64,000 nt of DNA from Aquibium oceanicum (GTDB taxonomy: Bacteria; Pseudomonadota; Alphaproteobacteria; Rhizobiales; Rhizobiaceae). Each line of letters begins with the position of its first letter. Position 1 is the first letter of the stretch. Made by a program: the position numbers and the translations under genes. Below the pieces are notes generated by a model. The model did no database searches. It saw only the letters and a list, made by a program, of their open reading frames with translations, and was not told where the DNA came from. This document shows positions 17,929 through 25,965 of this stretch, piece by piece. Location of the stretch: the NCBI RefSeq assembly GCF_001889605.1, contig NZ_CP018171.1:4997501-5061500 (forward strand). The letters run 5' to 3'.

Positions 17929-18216
17929 TCAGTTGCGTTCGCCGACGAAGCCTGACTCGTCGCCGTTGTGTATGTAGAAGTGCCCGACGACGCGGCCGGC
18001 GGTGCCGATTGCGGCCCATCCGCGACCGCGGGCGGGGTAGTCCTCCTCCTCACTTTCCCACGAGAAATCCACGCAGGCGGATCCGTCTCTTGCACCGTAG
18101 CGGACATCGAGGAAGCCCATGAGCGCGCCGAAGGCGATTTCACCGTCCATCGCACCCTCACAGTCGAGATGCGCCTCGCCGACGAGGTCGAGACAGTCGT
18201 TGTCCCAAGTGTCCAT
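17929..18216 (-). CDS. Conserved hypothetical protein, probably 5'-truncated
   Basis: The frame codes for about 95 residues, beginning MDTWDNDCLDLVGEAHLDC and containing GEIAFGALMGFLDVRYGARD, DFSWES and GRVVGHFYIHNGDESGF. I recognise this as a conserved uncharacterised family of Hyphomicrobiales. Codons upstream in the same frame (AFAGRWRIVE) also look like family sequence and extend to about 18255. They then run into an IS-derived segment with a stop, so the original N-terminus and promoter were lost. The ATG at 18216 may still allow a shortened product. Confidence 0.55.
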   Translation of the reverse strand: MDTWDNDCLDLVGEAHLDCEGAMDGEIAFGALMGFLDVRYGARDGSACVDFSWESEEEDYPARGRGWAAIGTAGRVVGHFYIHNGDESGFVGERN

Positions 18217-18271
18217 CTCGACGATGCGCCAGCGGCCGGCGAAGGCCTTTGCGAAGGGGGAGCCTTGACCA

Positions 18272-18490
18272 TCAGCCGGTCTCCGTCACGAGCTTGGGCA
18301 GCCGCACCAGATTGTAGGCGGCGGCCGCGAAGATGAACGCCCATCCGACACGGTTGCAACCGCGGAACTTCGTCTTGTCCTGACCGGCGACGGTTTTGAT
18401 CCAGCCAAACGCCTCCTCAATGCGCTTCCTGACGCGCTGGGTGGTGACATAGCCGCCGAGCCGGGTCGTGCGGCGAAACGGCGTGTGGAT
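18272..18490 (-). pseudogene. IS5/IS1182-type transposase, C-terminal remnant
   Basis: The frame reads TTRLGGYVTTQRVRKRIEEAFGWIKTVAGQ, then TKFRGCNRVGWAFIFAAAAYNLVRLPKL. This is the C-terminal end of a DDE transposase, with the catalytic Glu in RIEEAFGW. Only about 70 codons remain. It is fused in the same open frame to the out-of-frame IS110 remnant upstream. Confidence 0.7.
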
Positions 18491-18497
18491 GTGAACT

Positions 18498-18657
18498 GTT
18501 GTGCGGCGCTCATGTAGGCAACGAGCGCAGATGCGGCAATCGGGCCGACCCCCGGCGCCATCGCCAGACGCTGGCTGACCTCGTTGCCCTTGTGCCAAGT
18601 AATTATCTCGGCTTCGACGGCTGGGAGCGATAGCTTGTGCTGTTGAGGAACTCGCAA
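18498..18657 (-). pseudogene. IS110-family transposase fragment (Transposase_20 region)
   Basis: About 53 codons read LPAVEAEIITWHKGNEVSQR, then LAMAPGVGPIAASALVAYM and FTSTRRFAA. This is the helix-hairpin-helix Transposase_20 region of IS110 elements. Both ends are lost, and the left end joins directly to the IS5-type remnant at about 18490. No inverted repeats are expected for IS110. Confidence 0.6.
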
Positions 18658-18961
18658 AGGCTTTGGGAACTCCAGCTTCGTCGCTCAACGGCTAGTCACC
18701 GGAATAAAGGCGCTTGTTCAAGTGAAAATTTTGGTGCGTCGCGCAGCAACAAGACAAGGTGCAAACCAGTTAGCCTTGGTCTGCCTGCTTCTGACCATAG
18801 ACGACTGACACGCGCCAGTAAGGCATACCGGCGAGCGCTGCCGATCCCGTATAGTATCTAGTTCCTAACGGTGCAGATAGTCGTCGGACGACCAAGATGC
18901 CCGACAATGGCAGACCACCAGACCATGCAAGCCTATGGCCGGCTCGTAACAGATCGAAAAG

Positions 18962-19216
18962 ATGATATCTAATGGAGACAGGTTGGTTCGATATTCCGCG
19001 GTTATGATCGCGATCAAAGGTGTCGGCATTAGGTGTATCATGAGCGCGAGGGAGGCCGCTGTCATTCTTGGGGAACAATGGCCGGCGGAAAGCGGGCGGA
19101 AAAATGAAATCGCGCTGAAGGCATGCTACAGCGTCATACACGGCTACGTTGCACCCGTCATTTGCCGGCGCGCATTCGAAGCTGCCGCGCGAGAAGCAGG
19201 CTTCTTGCTGGAGTAG
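18962..19216 (+). CDS. DUF982 family protein (copy 2, 5' end frameshifted)
   Basis: This copy keeps GVGIRCIMSAREAAVILGEQ, WPAESGRKNEIALKACYSV and RRAFEAAAREAGFLLE, closely matching copy 1 at 3938. Its natural METGWFDIP start at 18972 is out of frame: compared with copy 1 two extra bases (CG within CCGCGG, 18996-19001) lead to a TGA four codons later. Translation could still begin at ATG 18962 (84 residues) or ATG 19004 (70 residues), but the first family strand would be altered or lost. I regard it as damaged rather than certainly dead. Confidence 0.65.
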   Translation: MISNGDRLVRYSAVMIAIKGVGIRCIMSAREAAVILGEQWPAESGRKNEIALKACYSVIHGYVAPVICRRAFEAAAREAGFLLE

Positions 19217-19399
19217 CGCCGATAGAGAGGGGTCAGGAGGCCTCCGGATGCCATTAGCAGCGCTGGCCGGCCGGAAGGTCGCCGTTCCTAACAATTCGTG
19301 TTATGATCGGCCATCGTCGGAAGTTGCGTTGGCAGCCGGCGATAGAGAGACGCCTTCATCCCTGTGAGCGCTCCCGCCGAACAGCCTGAGGAGCATCCC

Positions 19400-19915
19400 A
19401 TGCTGGATATCAGGGCAAATTGCACTCATTGCGGAGCTAGCAACCATCTCACGGTGGAAGGCGCGATCTTCTCTATCGAGGAAGTATGTTGTTCGAGGTG
19501 CCTAGCGCCCCTTGAATCCTGGGGAAGCCTGAAGTTTGCGTGTGATGACCCTGGGCCTCAGGTCTATGGACCTGATACCGATCTTATTTTGCCCCCCTTA
19601 GGCCAGTTCTTCTTGAAGCCCTCTCGCGCTACTGACTTCGGCGGTTCGCTGAGAAGGATACCAGCTTCGTCTGCGGCATCTGCGAACGCCTTCCTTGCGC
19701 GTGTCAGGGTGCCAACGGTGAAGGCACTTTCCATGGACTGCAGGACGGCTTTGCGCGCGGCCAGGTGCTTTTTGGTCCAGTTGGTCGGCCAGTCGGTGAG
19801 AAGGATCTCCGCCGCCTTTTCTGGCGACGTTACGGCATGTGCGACGTTGCCGGCGCGGCCGAGAGAAACGCGGACGGGCGGTGAAAACTGGCCGGGCATA
19901 CGCACACCTCACTAG
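19400..19915 (+). CDS. Small zinc-ribbon-like protein with doubtful C-terminal half
   Basis: From ATG 19400 (AGGAG 7 bases upstream) the first 50 residues form a zinc ribbon with C8xxC11 and C31xxC34, followed by LAPLESWGSLKFACDD. The rest of the 171-codon frame runs antisense through the DUF982 gene at 19564-19899 and its composition looks like shadow sequence. The real protein therefore probably ended earlier or lost its end in a rearrangement. I do not recognise a function. The ribbon part looks genuine because of the start signals and the regular Cys spacing. Confidence 0.4.
   Translation: MLDIRANCTHCGASNHLTVEGAIFSIEEVCCSRCLAPLESWGSLKFACDDPGPQVYGPDTDLILPPLGQFFLKPSRATDFGGSLRRIPASSAASANAFLARVRVPTVKALSMDCRTALRAARCFLVQLVGQSVRRISAAFSGDVTACATLPARPRETRTGGENWPGIRTPH
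19564..19899 (-). CDS. DUF982 family protein (copy 3)
   Basis: This 111-residue protein starts MPGQFSPPVRVSLGRAG and continues with SPEKAAEILLTDWPTNWTKK, a central helix with AVLQSMESAF, and RARKAFADAADEAGIL. This is the full DUF982 pattern, in a more diverged form than copies 1 and 2. I prefer ATG 19899 to the GTG at 19905 because AGGTG lies at the right distance. About 20 residues follow the domain. It is on the opposite strand to copy 2 and overlaps the end of the zinc-ribbon frame. Confidence 0.75.
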   Translation of the reverse strand: MPGQFSPPVRVSLGRAGNVAHAVTSPEKAAEILLTDWPTNWTKKHLAARKAVLQSMESAFTVGTLTRARKAFADAADEAGILLSEPPKSVAREGFKKNWPKGGKIRSVSGP

Positions 19916-19983
19916 ACGGCGACTCAACCCGGCACGCGCCGCCGGGTTCCCGCCGATCGATTGCGATGGTCACATCCCCGCCG

Positions 19984-20054
19984 GGAAAAAATGCCCGCCG
20001 AGCGATGGCGAGCTCGGCGGGCGCAACGCAGACAACCTTTAGGGGGAGGTTGTT
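19984..20054 (-). ncRNA. Candidate small RNA with anti-Shine-Dalgarno loop and strong terminator
   Basis: Read on the minus strand, ACAACCT and AGGTTGT (20053-20047 and 20038-20032) form a stem whose loop exposes CCCCC/CTCC-type sequence. A perfect 11-bp hairpin follows (GCCCGCCGAGC / GCTCGGCGGGC, 19993-20022), then TTTTTT at 19991-19986. A TTGCTT-N17-ATGATC promoter-like pair lies just upstream. No protein gene upstream on this strand explains the terminator. Small RNAs of Hyphomicrobiales with C-rich anti-SD loops look like this, but the call rests on structure alone. Confidence 0.4.
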
Positions 20055-20183
20055 CGATCATGTTCGCTCGAGAAAGTTAAGCAATCGTTCGCAAGTCCTT
20101 TACCATCATCGCATGCGGCCTCTCGGAAAGCAGGAACGTTGATCTCGTCACCCTATTTCATTCTCTATCCATAGGGGTATGGA

Positions 20184-20261
20184 ATGAACGTGCTTGCCGC
20201 CTTATCGCTGTCATTCGTCGTGGGCTTCCTTGTCATGTCGTCGCTACTGGGGTTTCCGTGA
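20184..20261 (+). CDS. Possible 25-residue hydrophobic peptide
   Basis: ATG 20184 opens 25 codons ending in TGA, encoding a single hydrophobic helix (NVLAALSLSFVVGFLVMSSL) with a short LGFP end. GGGGTATGGA just before the ATG could serve as a ribosome binding site. Only the composition and the start signal support it. Confidence 0.25.
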   Translation: MNVLAALSLSFVVGFLVMSSLLGFP

Positions 20262-20631
20262 AGCCCGCTGGATCCTATGGGTTTGAGGCAAGTTAATGCC
20301 GGCCGTCGCTTGCGAACCTTAAGTGGGGAAACCACCTGATGCCCCATCAACTGGTGGGAGACTGGCGGCCTGCACGTGGTATGCTGCTGGTCGCTTGATT
20401 TCGCACCAGGCGCGCGTGACTTTGGCGCTCGGTGCAACCTCCATAACATCACGAAAGGTCCGCACGCGATCCTTGAGTTTACCCGCGCAATGCTTAACGA
20501 CGCGGGCACTCTGGCGCCCGGCGACGTCTATCCGGACTATTCTGCGGCTATCGTGTACTGTTAGAAGAAGAGGTGGAGCTTTGTCCTCGAATATGTGATG
20601 TAGACACTGCCTTGCTAACGGGATTAAGAGG

Positions 20632-20790
20632 ATGCTACGTTCCCTCGGCAACTTACTCTTTAAAGCGGTGGTCGGTCTTACTAGCGGCATAGCCATTTTA
20701 TTGATGATCTTTTTGAACTACAGCGGAGAGCAGGCTACCCATACCGGCGGCGATGAGTCGGGCTCGGTCGCTCCGCAAGAAGGTGACTGA
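20632..20790 (+). CDS. Possible 52-residue single-span membrane protein
   Basis: From ATG 20632 the frame codes for a short basic start (MLRSLGNLLFK), a hydrophobic span of about 20 residues (AVVGLTSGIAILLMIFLNY) and a hydrophilic acidic tail (about 22 residues) ending at TGA 20790. The positive-inside arrangement and GGGATTAAGAGG before the ATG make it look like a genuine small membrane protein. I do not recognise a family. Confidence 0.35.
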   Translation: MLRSLGNLLFKAVVGLTSGIAILLMIFLNYSGEQATHTGGDESGSVAPQEGD

Positions 20791-21326
20791 ACAGCGCATC
20801 CGGTTCGTCGGGCGCTGCACAGAAGCGCGGGGGAGCCTCGTTCTGAAGTAGGGAAACGTGGTAGCGCTCTAACTTTGATCGTGGCTGACCCGCGCTGGCA
20901 GTGGCGTGCAGCACATATGTTCGTTGCGCCATCATGACACAGCTAAACCGGATTTAGCGATTGGTAGGGCTCCGCCAGCGGCCGGCGGTGAGAACCACTT
21001 TCCGAGGATAAGACTGTTCGAAGCTCGCTGTCAGCAATCTGTTAGACATCGCGCAAGAAAGCCCAATAAAGGCAAAACAGCCAGTATCGATGGTCAGACA
21101 ACCTTCACCGTTGATTTCGCTGTAGAATGCTACTCCCCTTGGGCGTACCAATCTCCCGCTTTCACCGAATGACCTCGATGACTTTAAGCGAGTCCGTTTC
21201 ACGGATCTCGTGTCGCCGGCAGTTTTCGCCCCTCGATGCGTACATCACCACATCCGCCCAACGCGGTGCCATGATCGGGCACGAGGTGCCGATGCGCCGA
21301 TACTTCTCCGCCACGATGCCGTGCTG

Positions 21327-21770
21327 TCAATCAAGCCCTACGAAAGGGACGAACGGGAGGCCGAGCGCCTTGATGAAGATCAGGTAGCTGAACACCGATA
21401 GCACCGCGGCTGTCACGAGCAGCGGTACCGGGCGAAACCTCGCCTCGGCGAACCCTGCGATCAACACGAGCGCGAACGTGGCGGGGACCAGGCCGGCGCT
21501 ACGGATGAGGACGGCAAATGCAAGAAGGCTTCCGAATATTCCCGCCAAGGCTTTCAGCGGCGCCGTCAGTTCGCCCTCCGGCGAGCTCTTCTCGATTCCG
21601 ATGAAGATGCCGAAGCCGATCATCACTACACCGAGCAAGATTGGCAGGACCCCTGGTCCAACGCTCATGAGATTGCCGAGCTCGAATTGGCTGCCCTCGA
21701 CGGCGGCGAAGAGGCCGATGGATCCGAGACACGCGCCCGCAGCCAAGCTCTGGCTTCGCTGATTCGTCAT
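21327..21770 (-). CDS. tctB: TctB-like small membrane subunit of a TTT transporter
   Basis: This 147-residue protein has four hydrophobic segments, starting SQSLAAGACLGSIGLFAAVE and including SVGPGVLPILLGVVMIGFG, PATFALVLIAGFAE and TAAVLSVFSYLIFIKALGLP. That is the typical TctB length and pattern. The open frame extends far upstream inside tctA, but the true start is the ATG at 21770, which overlaps the tctA stop in ATGA, so the two are translationally coupled. TctB works with TctA in the membrane and TctC in the periplasm for sodium-driven uptake of carboxylates. Confidence 0.9.
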   Translation of the reverse strand: MTNQRSQSLAAGACLGSIGLFAAVEGSQFELGNLMSVGPGVLPILLGVVMIGFGIFIGIEKSSPEGELTAPLKALAGIFGSLLAFAVLIRSAGLVPATFALVLIAGFAEARFRPVPLLVTAAVLSVFSYLIFIKALGLPFVPFVGLD

Positions 21771-23278
21771 GCGCCTGCTCCAAGACGCCGCTCGCGCATA
21801 CGCTGACGAGGCGCAGCCGTCAGGCTCCAGATTGTCAGGAAGATGGCCATGCATAGAAAGGCGCCGCTGACCGGCTGCGTGAAGAAAACCGACAGATCGC
21901 CCCGGGCGATCAGCAGGGCGCGGCGCAGATGCTCCTCGATGAGCGGGCCGAGAATGAATCCGAGCAGAACCGGCGCCGCCGGCAGGCGCATGCGCATCAT
22001 GGCCACTCCGACTGCACCAAAGACGATGACGAGGAACACGTCGAAGGAAAGATTGCGGATGCTGAACGCGCCGATGCACATGAAGAAGAGGATAGACGGC
22101 GCCAGCACGTGGTAGGGAATTGACAGCATCCGCACCCAGATGCCGATGAGCGGGATGTTGAGTATCAGGAGCAGCAGGTTTCCGATCCAGAAACTCGCGA
22201 TCAAGCCCCAGAAGAGTTCGGGATTGGACGTGATCACGCCTGGACCGGGAATGATGCCGTGGATCATCAGCGCGGCAAGCATGAGCGCCATGACCCCGTC
22301 CCCGGGAATTCCGAGCGTCATCGTGGGGATAAAAGCGGCCTGCGCGGCCGCGTTGTTGGAGGCTTCGGGAGCGACGACTCCTTCGATCGCCCCCCTGCCG
22401 AAGCGCGACGGATCCTTGGACACCCGCTTTTCCAGCGCGTAGGCGATGAAGGAGGCGATCGCGGAGCCGGTGCCCGGAAGTATGCCGAACCCCACACCCA
22501 CGGCGGTGCCTCTCAGCGCCGGCCCCACCGACGATTTCATCTCGGATCTGCTCGGTACCATCGAGCGCCATGAAATCCTGCGCGCCGTCGCGGCCTCGCG
22601 CGGACGCGCATAGTTCGCCACGACCTCGGCGACGCCGAACAGCCCCATCGCGATGGGAACCAGGCTGATGCCGTCGAAAAGCGGCTGGAGGCCGAACACG
22701 AACCGCCGCTCGCCGGACATGACGTCGGTTCCCACCATGCCCAGCAACAGACCGAAGACCACCATTGCCAGCCCCCGCAAGGGCGATTCCGCCGATATGG
22801 TGGACGCGGCGACCAGCCCGAGCACCATCATCGAGAAATACTCGGGAGAGCCGAAACCCAGCGCCACACGGGCGAGCAGCGGAGCGCAGATGGTCATCAC
22901 GATGATGGCGATGGTAGCTCCGAAGAAGGACGCTATCGTCGTGATGAACAGGGCGAGCCCCGCGCGGCCCTGCTGCGCCATGGGATAGCCGTCGAGACAG
23001 GTGACCACCGAGGTCGACGTGCCGGGCAGGTTCAGCAGGATCGACGCCGTCGAACCGCCATACTGCGTTCCGTAGTAGATGCCGGCCAGCATCACCAGGG
23101 CATCCGTCGGCTGGAGGTAGAAGGTCAGCGGCAGCAGGATGGAGATCGCCGCCATTGGACCCATGCCGGGAAGGACGCCGATGAAGGTACCGAGCAGGAC
23201 TCCGGCCATGCAGGCCAGAAGCGTGCTCAGCCCCAGGGCGGTTTGGAAACCGAGCGCTATGTTTGCCATGCTGTCCAT
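21767..23278 (-). CDS. tctA: TctA-like large membrane subunit of a TTT transporter
   Basis: This 503-residue protein has about 12 transmembrane helices and both TctA signature stretches: GVLPGMGPMAAISILLPLTF near the start, with YYGTQYGGSTASILLNLPGT, and a mirror repeat GILPGTGSAIASFIAYALEK in the middle, with NNAAAQAAFIPTMTLGIPG. It forms the carboxylate translocation path with TctB. It follows the ThDP enzyme gene by about 10 bases on the same strand. Operon order is tctC, ThDP enzyme, tctA, tctB, with an enzyme inserted between the binding protein and the membrane subunits. Confidence 0.95.
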   Translation of the reverse strand: MDSMANIALGFQTALGLSTLLACMAGVLLGTFIGVLPGMGPMAAISILLPLTFYLQPTDALVMLAGIYYGTQYGGSTASILLNLPGTSTSVVTCLDGYPMAQQGRAGLALFITTIASFFGATIAIIVMTICAPLLARVALGFGSPEYFSMMVLGLVAASTISAESPLRGLAMVVFGLLLGMVGTDVMSGERRFVFGLQPLFDGISLVPIAMGLFGVAEVVANYARPREAATARRISWRSMVPSRSEMKSSVGPALRGTAVGVGFGILPGTGSAIASFIAYALEKRVSKDPSRFGRGAIEGVVAPEASNNAAAQAAFIPTMTLGIPGDGVMALMLAALMIHGIIPGPGVITSNPELFWGLIASFWIGNLLLLILNIPLIGIWVRMLSIPYHVLAPSILFFMCIGAFSIRNLSFDVFLVIVFGAVGVAMMRMRLPAAPVLLGFILGPLIEEHLRRALLIARGDLSVFFTQPVSGAFLCMAIFLTIWSLTAAPRQRMRERRLGAGA

Positions 23279-23287
23279 CGGCCCGGC

Positions 23288-24886
23288 TCAGCCTCTTAGC
23301 GACAGAAGCTGCTTGCGATAGCCATGCGGGTTCACAACGACGTCGACCACCGCCGGCCTGTCGCTCGCGAACGCCGCCTTAAAAGCACCGTCCAGTTCTT
23401 CGGGCGCCTCGACGCGGAACCCCGCACAGCCGTAGCCCTCCGCGACCTTCGCGAAGTTCGAGGGCGAAAAGTCCACGCCCTTGTTGGCGAACTGCCGGCG
23501 CTCCTGCTTTGCGCTGATCAGCGTAAGCGAGGAATCGTTGAAAACGACGGTCACGGGACGGCAGTCGTGCTGGACCGCCGTCGCGAGCTCACCTGCGCAC
23601 ATCATGAGGCCGCCGTCGCCGGTGAAGGCGATGGCACGGCGGGAAGGATCGACGAGGCACGAGCCGAGTGCGGCGGGCAGGGCAAAGCCCATCGTCGCGA
23701 GGCCGCGCGACAGAAGTGTTTGTCGAGGCTCGTCACAGACCCAGTGATGCAGGACCGGCAGCATGTGTGCCCCCGCGTCGAGCGCGATCCTGGAATTCGA
23801 CGGCGCATGGCGCCGGGCGGCGTCGACCACCATCTGCGGCGAGATCGGCCCCTCCCCCGAGGAATCACCCGCGGCGTGGAGATGCCTCTTGGTGGCCGCC
23901 AAGGCGTCCGCGTCCCAATCGGCCGCAACGCGTTGACCGGAAAGTTCCTCGACGATGGCAGCGATGTCGCCGATCAGGCTGACTTCGGGCTCCACGACGC
24001 GCCGGTCAACCACGTAGCGCGCGACCTCGATCACGGGCGCGTCGTAGCGCCATCGCGCCGGCGGAAACTCGATGGCGTCGAAGCCTATCATGACCATAAG
24101 GTCGGCCTCTCGCAAAGCCGCCTCCTCCGCCACGCCGCCGATATAGTGGCCCATGGTCAGCGGATGGCTGTCGGCCACCACGCCCTTGGCGCGATAGGTG
24201 GTGTAGACGGGCACGTTCCAGGCGTCGACAAGCGAACGCACCGCGCGCGAAGAGCCGTCGTCGCAAGTCTGGGAACCGACGATGATCACCGGGCGCCGGG
24301 CATCGGCCAGGCGTTTGCGCGCGGCCTCGACGGCGGCTGCCTCCGCACGGACAGGAGCCGGCGGGGCCGCGGACGGCACGTCCCTCACCGGAGCGGTCAT
24401 GCCCTTGTTCGTCACTTCCAGATAGATCGGGCCGTTCGGCTGTCCGAAGGCCCGGTCGAGAAGTGCCCGCAGGTCCGGCCGGAATCCGTCCCCGTCGAGC
24501 CGACCCGCGCCACGCAGAAGCGGCTGCAGGATCGCCGTCTGGTCGATACGCTGATGCGACGAGAAATCCATCTCGGGGTCGAAGTGATCGGCGATCAGCA
24601 GCAGAGCCGCGCGATCGAGATGGGCATAGGCCACCGCATTGACGGCGCTGGTGAGACCCGGCCCCCGGGTGGTCATGATGGCGCCGAGGCCGCCGGTGAT
24701 CTCCGCCGTCACCGCGGCGGAGATACCGCCGGCATTCTCGGTGCGGCAAAGGACGAACCGGATCCCCGCCTTCTCGGCGGCATCGATGATGTCCAGCGCG
24801 CAATCGCCTCCAGGGATGCCGAAGATATGTCGAACCCCACGGTCTTTGAGGCCGCTGATGAGCGCACCCAGCCCTTGCTCGGTCAT
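23288..24886 (-). CDS. Thiamine-diphosphate-dependent enzyme (decarboxylase/acetolactate-synthase-like)
   Basis: This 532-residue protein has the three-domain layout of pyruvate-decarboxylase-like ThDP enzymes. The catalytic Glu50 in CRTENAGG activates the cofactor. A central domain spans about 185-320, and the ThDP/Mg motif GDGG (423-426) ends with Asn450. AQ-type acetolactate synthase features are not obvious, so the reaction is more likely a 2-oxoacid decarboxylation or a carboligation. It is embedded in the tct operon, which suggests it acts on the imported acid or its first oxo product. Benzoylformate, sulfopyruvate and oxalyl-CoA decarboxylases are alternative relatives I cannot separate here. 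Confidence 0.8.
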   Translation of the reverse strand: MTEQGLGALISGLKDRGVRHIFGIPGGDCALDIIDAAEKAGIRFVLCRTENAGGISAAVTAEITGGLGAIMTTRGPGLTSAVNAVAYAHLDRAALLLIADHFDPEMDFSSHQRIDQTAILQPLLRGAGRLDGDGFRPDLRALLDRAFGQPNGPIYLEVTNKGMTAPVRDVPSAAPPAPVRAEAAAVEAARKRLADARRPVIIVGSQTCDDGSSRAVRSLVDAWNVPVYTTYRAKGVVADSHPLTMGHYIGGVAEEAALREADLMVMIGFDAIEFPPARWRYDAPVIEVARYVVDRRVVEPEVSLIGDIAAIVEELSGQRVAADWDADALAATKRHLHAAGDSSGEGPISPQMVVDAARRHAPSNSRIALDAGAHMLPVLHHWVCDEPRQTLLSRGLATMGFALPAALGSCLVDPSRRAIAFTGDGGLMMCAGELATAVQHDCRPVTVVFNDSSLTLISAKQERRQFANKGVDFSPSNFAKVAEGYGCAGFRVEAPEELDGAFKAAFASDRPAVVDVVVNPHGYRKQLLSLRG

Positions 24887-24972
24887 GAAACCTGCTCGAA
24901 TGTTGAGAAATGAGGGAGAAAACCGACCCGCAACCGGTTGTAGGCGGCGGGTCGGCGCGATCCGTTTCCGAC

Positions 24973-25965
24973 CTACTTCGGTTCGACGCCCGCGGCTGCG
25001 ATGATCGCCTTCCAGCGCGTCGTCTCGTCGGCGATGAACGCTTTCGCGTCCTCTTGGCTGCCGCCCATCGGAATTGCATGGAGGTTCTTCATCTTCTCCG
25101 CGATGTCCTCACGCGACATGATCTCGTTCGTCGCCGCGTTCAGCTTGTCGGAGATGTCCTCAGGCGTTCCGGCAGGTCCTGCCAGCGCATACCAGACGAT
25201 CGCCTGGAAGCCTTCGAGATTGCCGGCCTCCTCGATCGTCGGAGTATCCGGAAAGTCTTCCAGACGCTCACGCGTCCCGACACCCAGCATTTTGACGGAC
25301 CCGTCCTCGAACGAAGCCATGTAGCCGGGAATGTTGTCCACGACCACCTGCACCCGTCCGGCGGAGAGGTCGACCCGCGTCGGCGCGGCGCCCTGGTAGG
25401 GCACGTGCACGATGTCGAGCCCGGCCATTGATTTCAGGAGTTCCAGTGACAGATGGCCGGAAGACCCGACGCCAGACGATGCGCCGCTGAGTTCCCCAGG
25501 ATGCGCCTTGGCGTATTCGATGAATTCTGAGACCGTATTGGCCGGCACGTCCTTGTGTACGATCAGCGCGTTCGGGAACTTGGCCACGGTAACGATCACG
25601 TCCAGGTCGTCGGGCGAAAAGGCCATGTTCTTGTAGAGGAAGTGATTGGTAACGAAGGCACCGGGATTGGTCATCAGCAGCGTGTAGCCGTCCGCTTCGG
25701 CGTTCGCGACCGTCTCTGCACCGATGTTGCCCGATGCACCTGGCTGGTTCTCGACGACGAACTGTTGGCCGAAGGTATCCGAATAGGCCTGGGCCAGGAT
25801 ACGGGCGACCGTGTCGGTGATTCCTCCCGGCGACCACGGCACGATGATCTTCACCGGCTTTTCGGGCCACGCGGCCTGCGCCTGGCCGGCGCTCAATGCG
25901 GCGGGGACTGCAAGCGCGAGAGCCATCGTAGCCGATGCGAACCAGCCCAACATCTTCTTTTTCAT
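24973..25965 (-). CDS. tctC: TctC/Bug-family periplasmic solute-binding protein
   Basis: This 330-residue protein has a signal peptide (MKKKMLGWFASATMALALA...QAQA), then WPEKPVKIIVPWSPGGITDTVAR. That last stretch is the diagnostic Bug-fold start with the carboxylate-binding loop. ENQPGASGNIGAETVANAEADGY and VPYQGAAPTRVDLSAGRV are further hallmarks. GGGAGG precedes the ATG at 25965; the longer frame upstream is non-coding. It is the first gene of the tct operon and diverges from the TauD-like gene. An 18-nt palindrome sits just upstream of its ribosome binding site. Confidence 0.95.
   Translation of the reverse strand: MKKKMLGWFASATMALALAVPAALSAGQAQAAWPEKPVKIIVPWSPGGITDTVARILAQAYSDTFGQQFVVENQPGASGNIGAETVANAEADGYTLLMTNPGAFVTNHFLYKNMAFSPDDLDVIVTVAKFPNALIVHKDVPANTVSEFIEYAKAHPGELSGASSGVGSSGHLSLELLKSMAGLDIVHVPYQGAAPTRVDLSAGRVQVVVDNIPGYMASFEDGSVKMLGVGTRERLEDFPDTPTIEEAGNLEGFQAIVWYALAGPAGTPEDISDKLNAATNEIMSREDIAEKMKNLHAIPMGGSQEDAKAFIADETTRWKAIIAAAGVEPK

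Larger units (their letters stand above)
20055..21326. other. Long gap with only tiny possible genes
   Basis: About 1.27 kb separates the mosaic region from the catabolic island. I find two possible tiny membrane-peptide genes (20184-20261 and 20632-20790) but no recognisable protein family, IS or RNA gene otherwise. The longer frames here overlap one another on both strands and lack family features. This gap is the likely boundary of the island. Confidence 0.5.

Noticed and set aside
18770-19294. 174-codon minus-strand frame
   Set aside because: It is antisense to DUF982 copy 2 and shows no family feature or start signal.
20319-20696. Overlapping frames on both strands in the 20-21 kb gap
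   Set aside because: They overlap each other on opposite strands, lack good start signals and match no family I recognise.
23324-24913. 529-codon plus-strand frame
   Set aside because: It is the GC-rich shadow of the ThDP enzyme gene, rich in Arg, His and Asp with no domain pattern.
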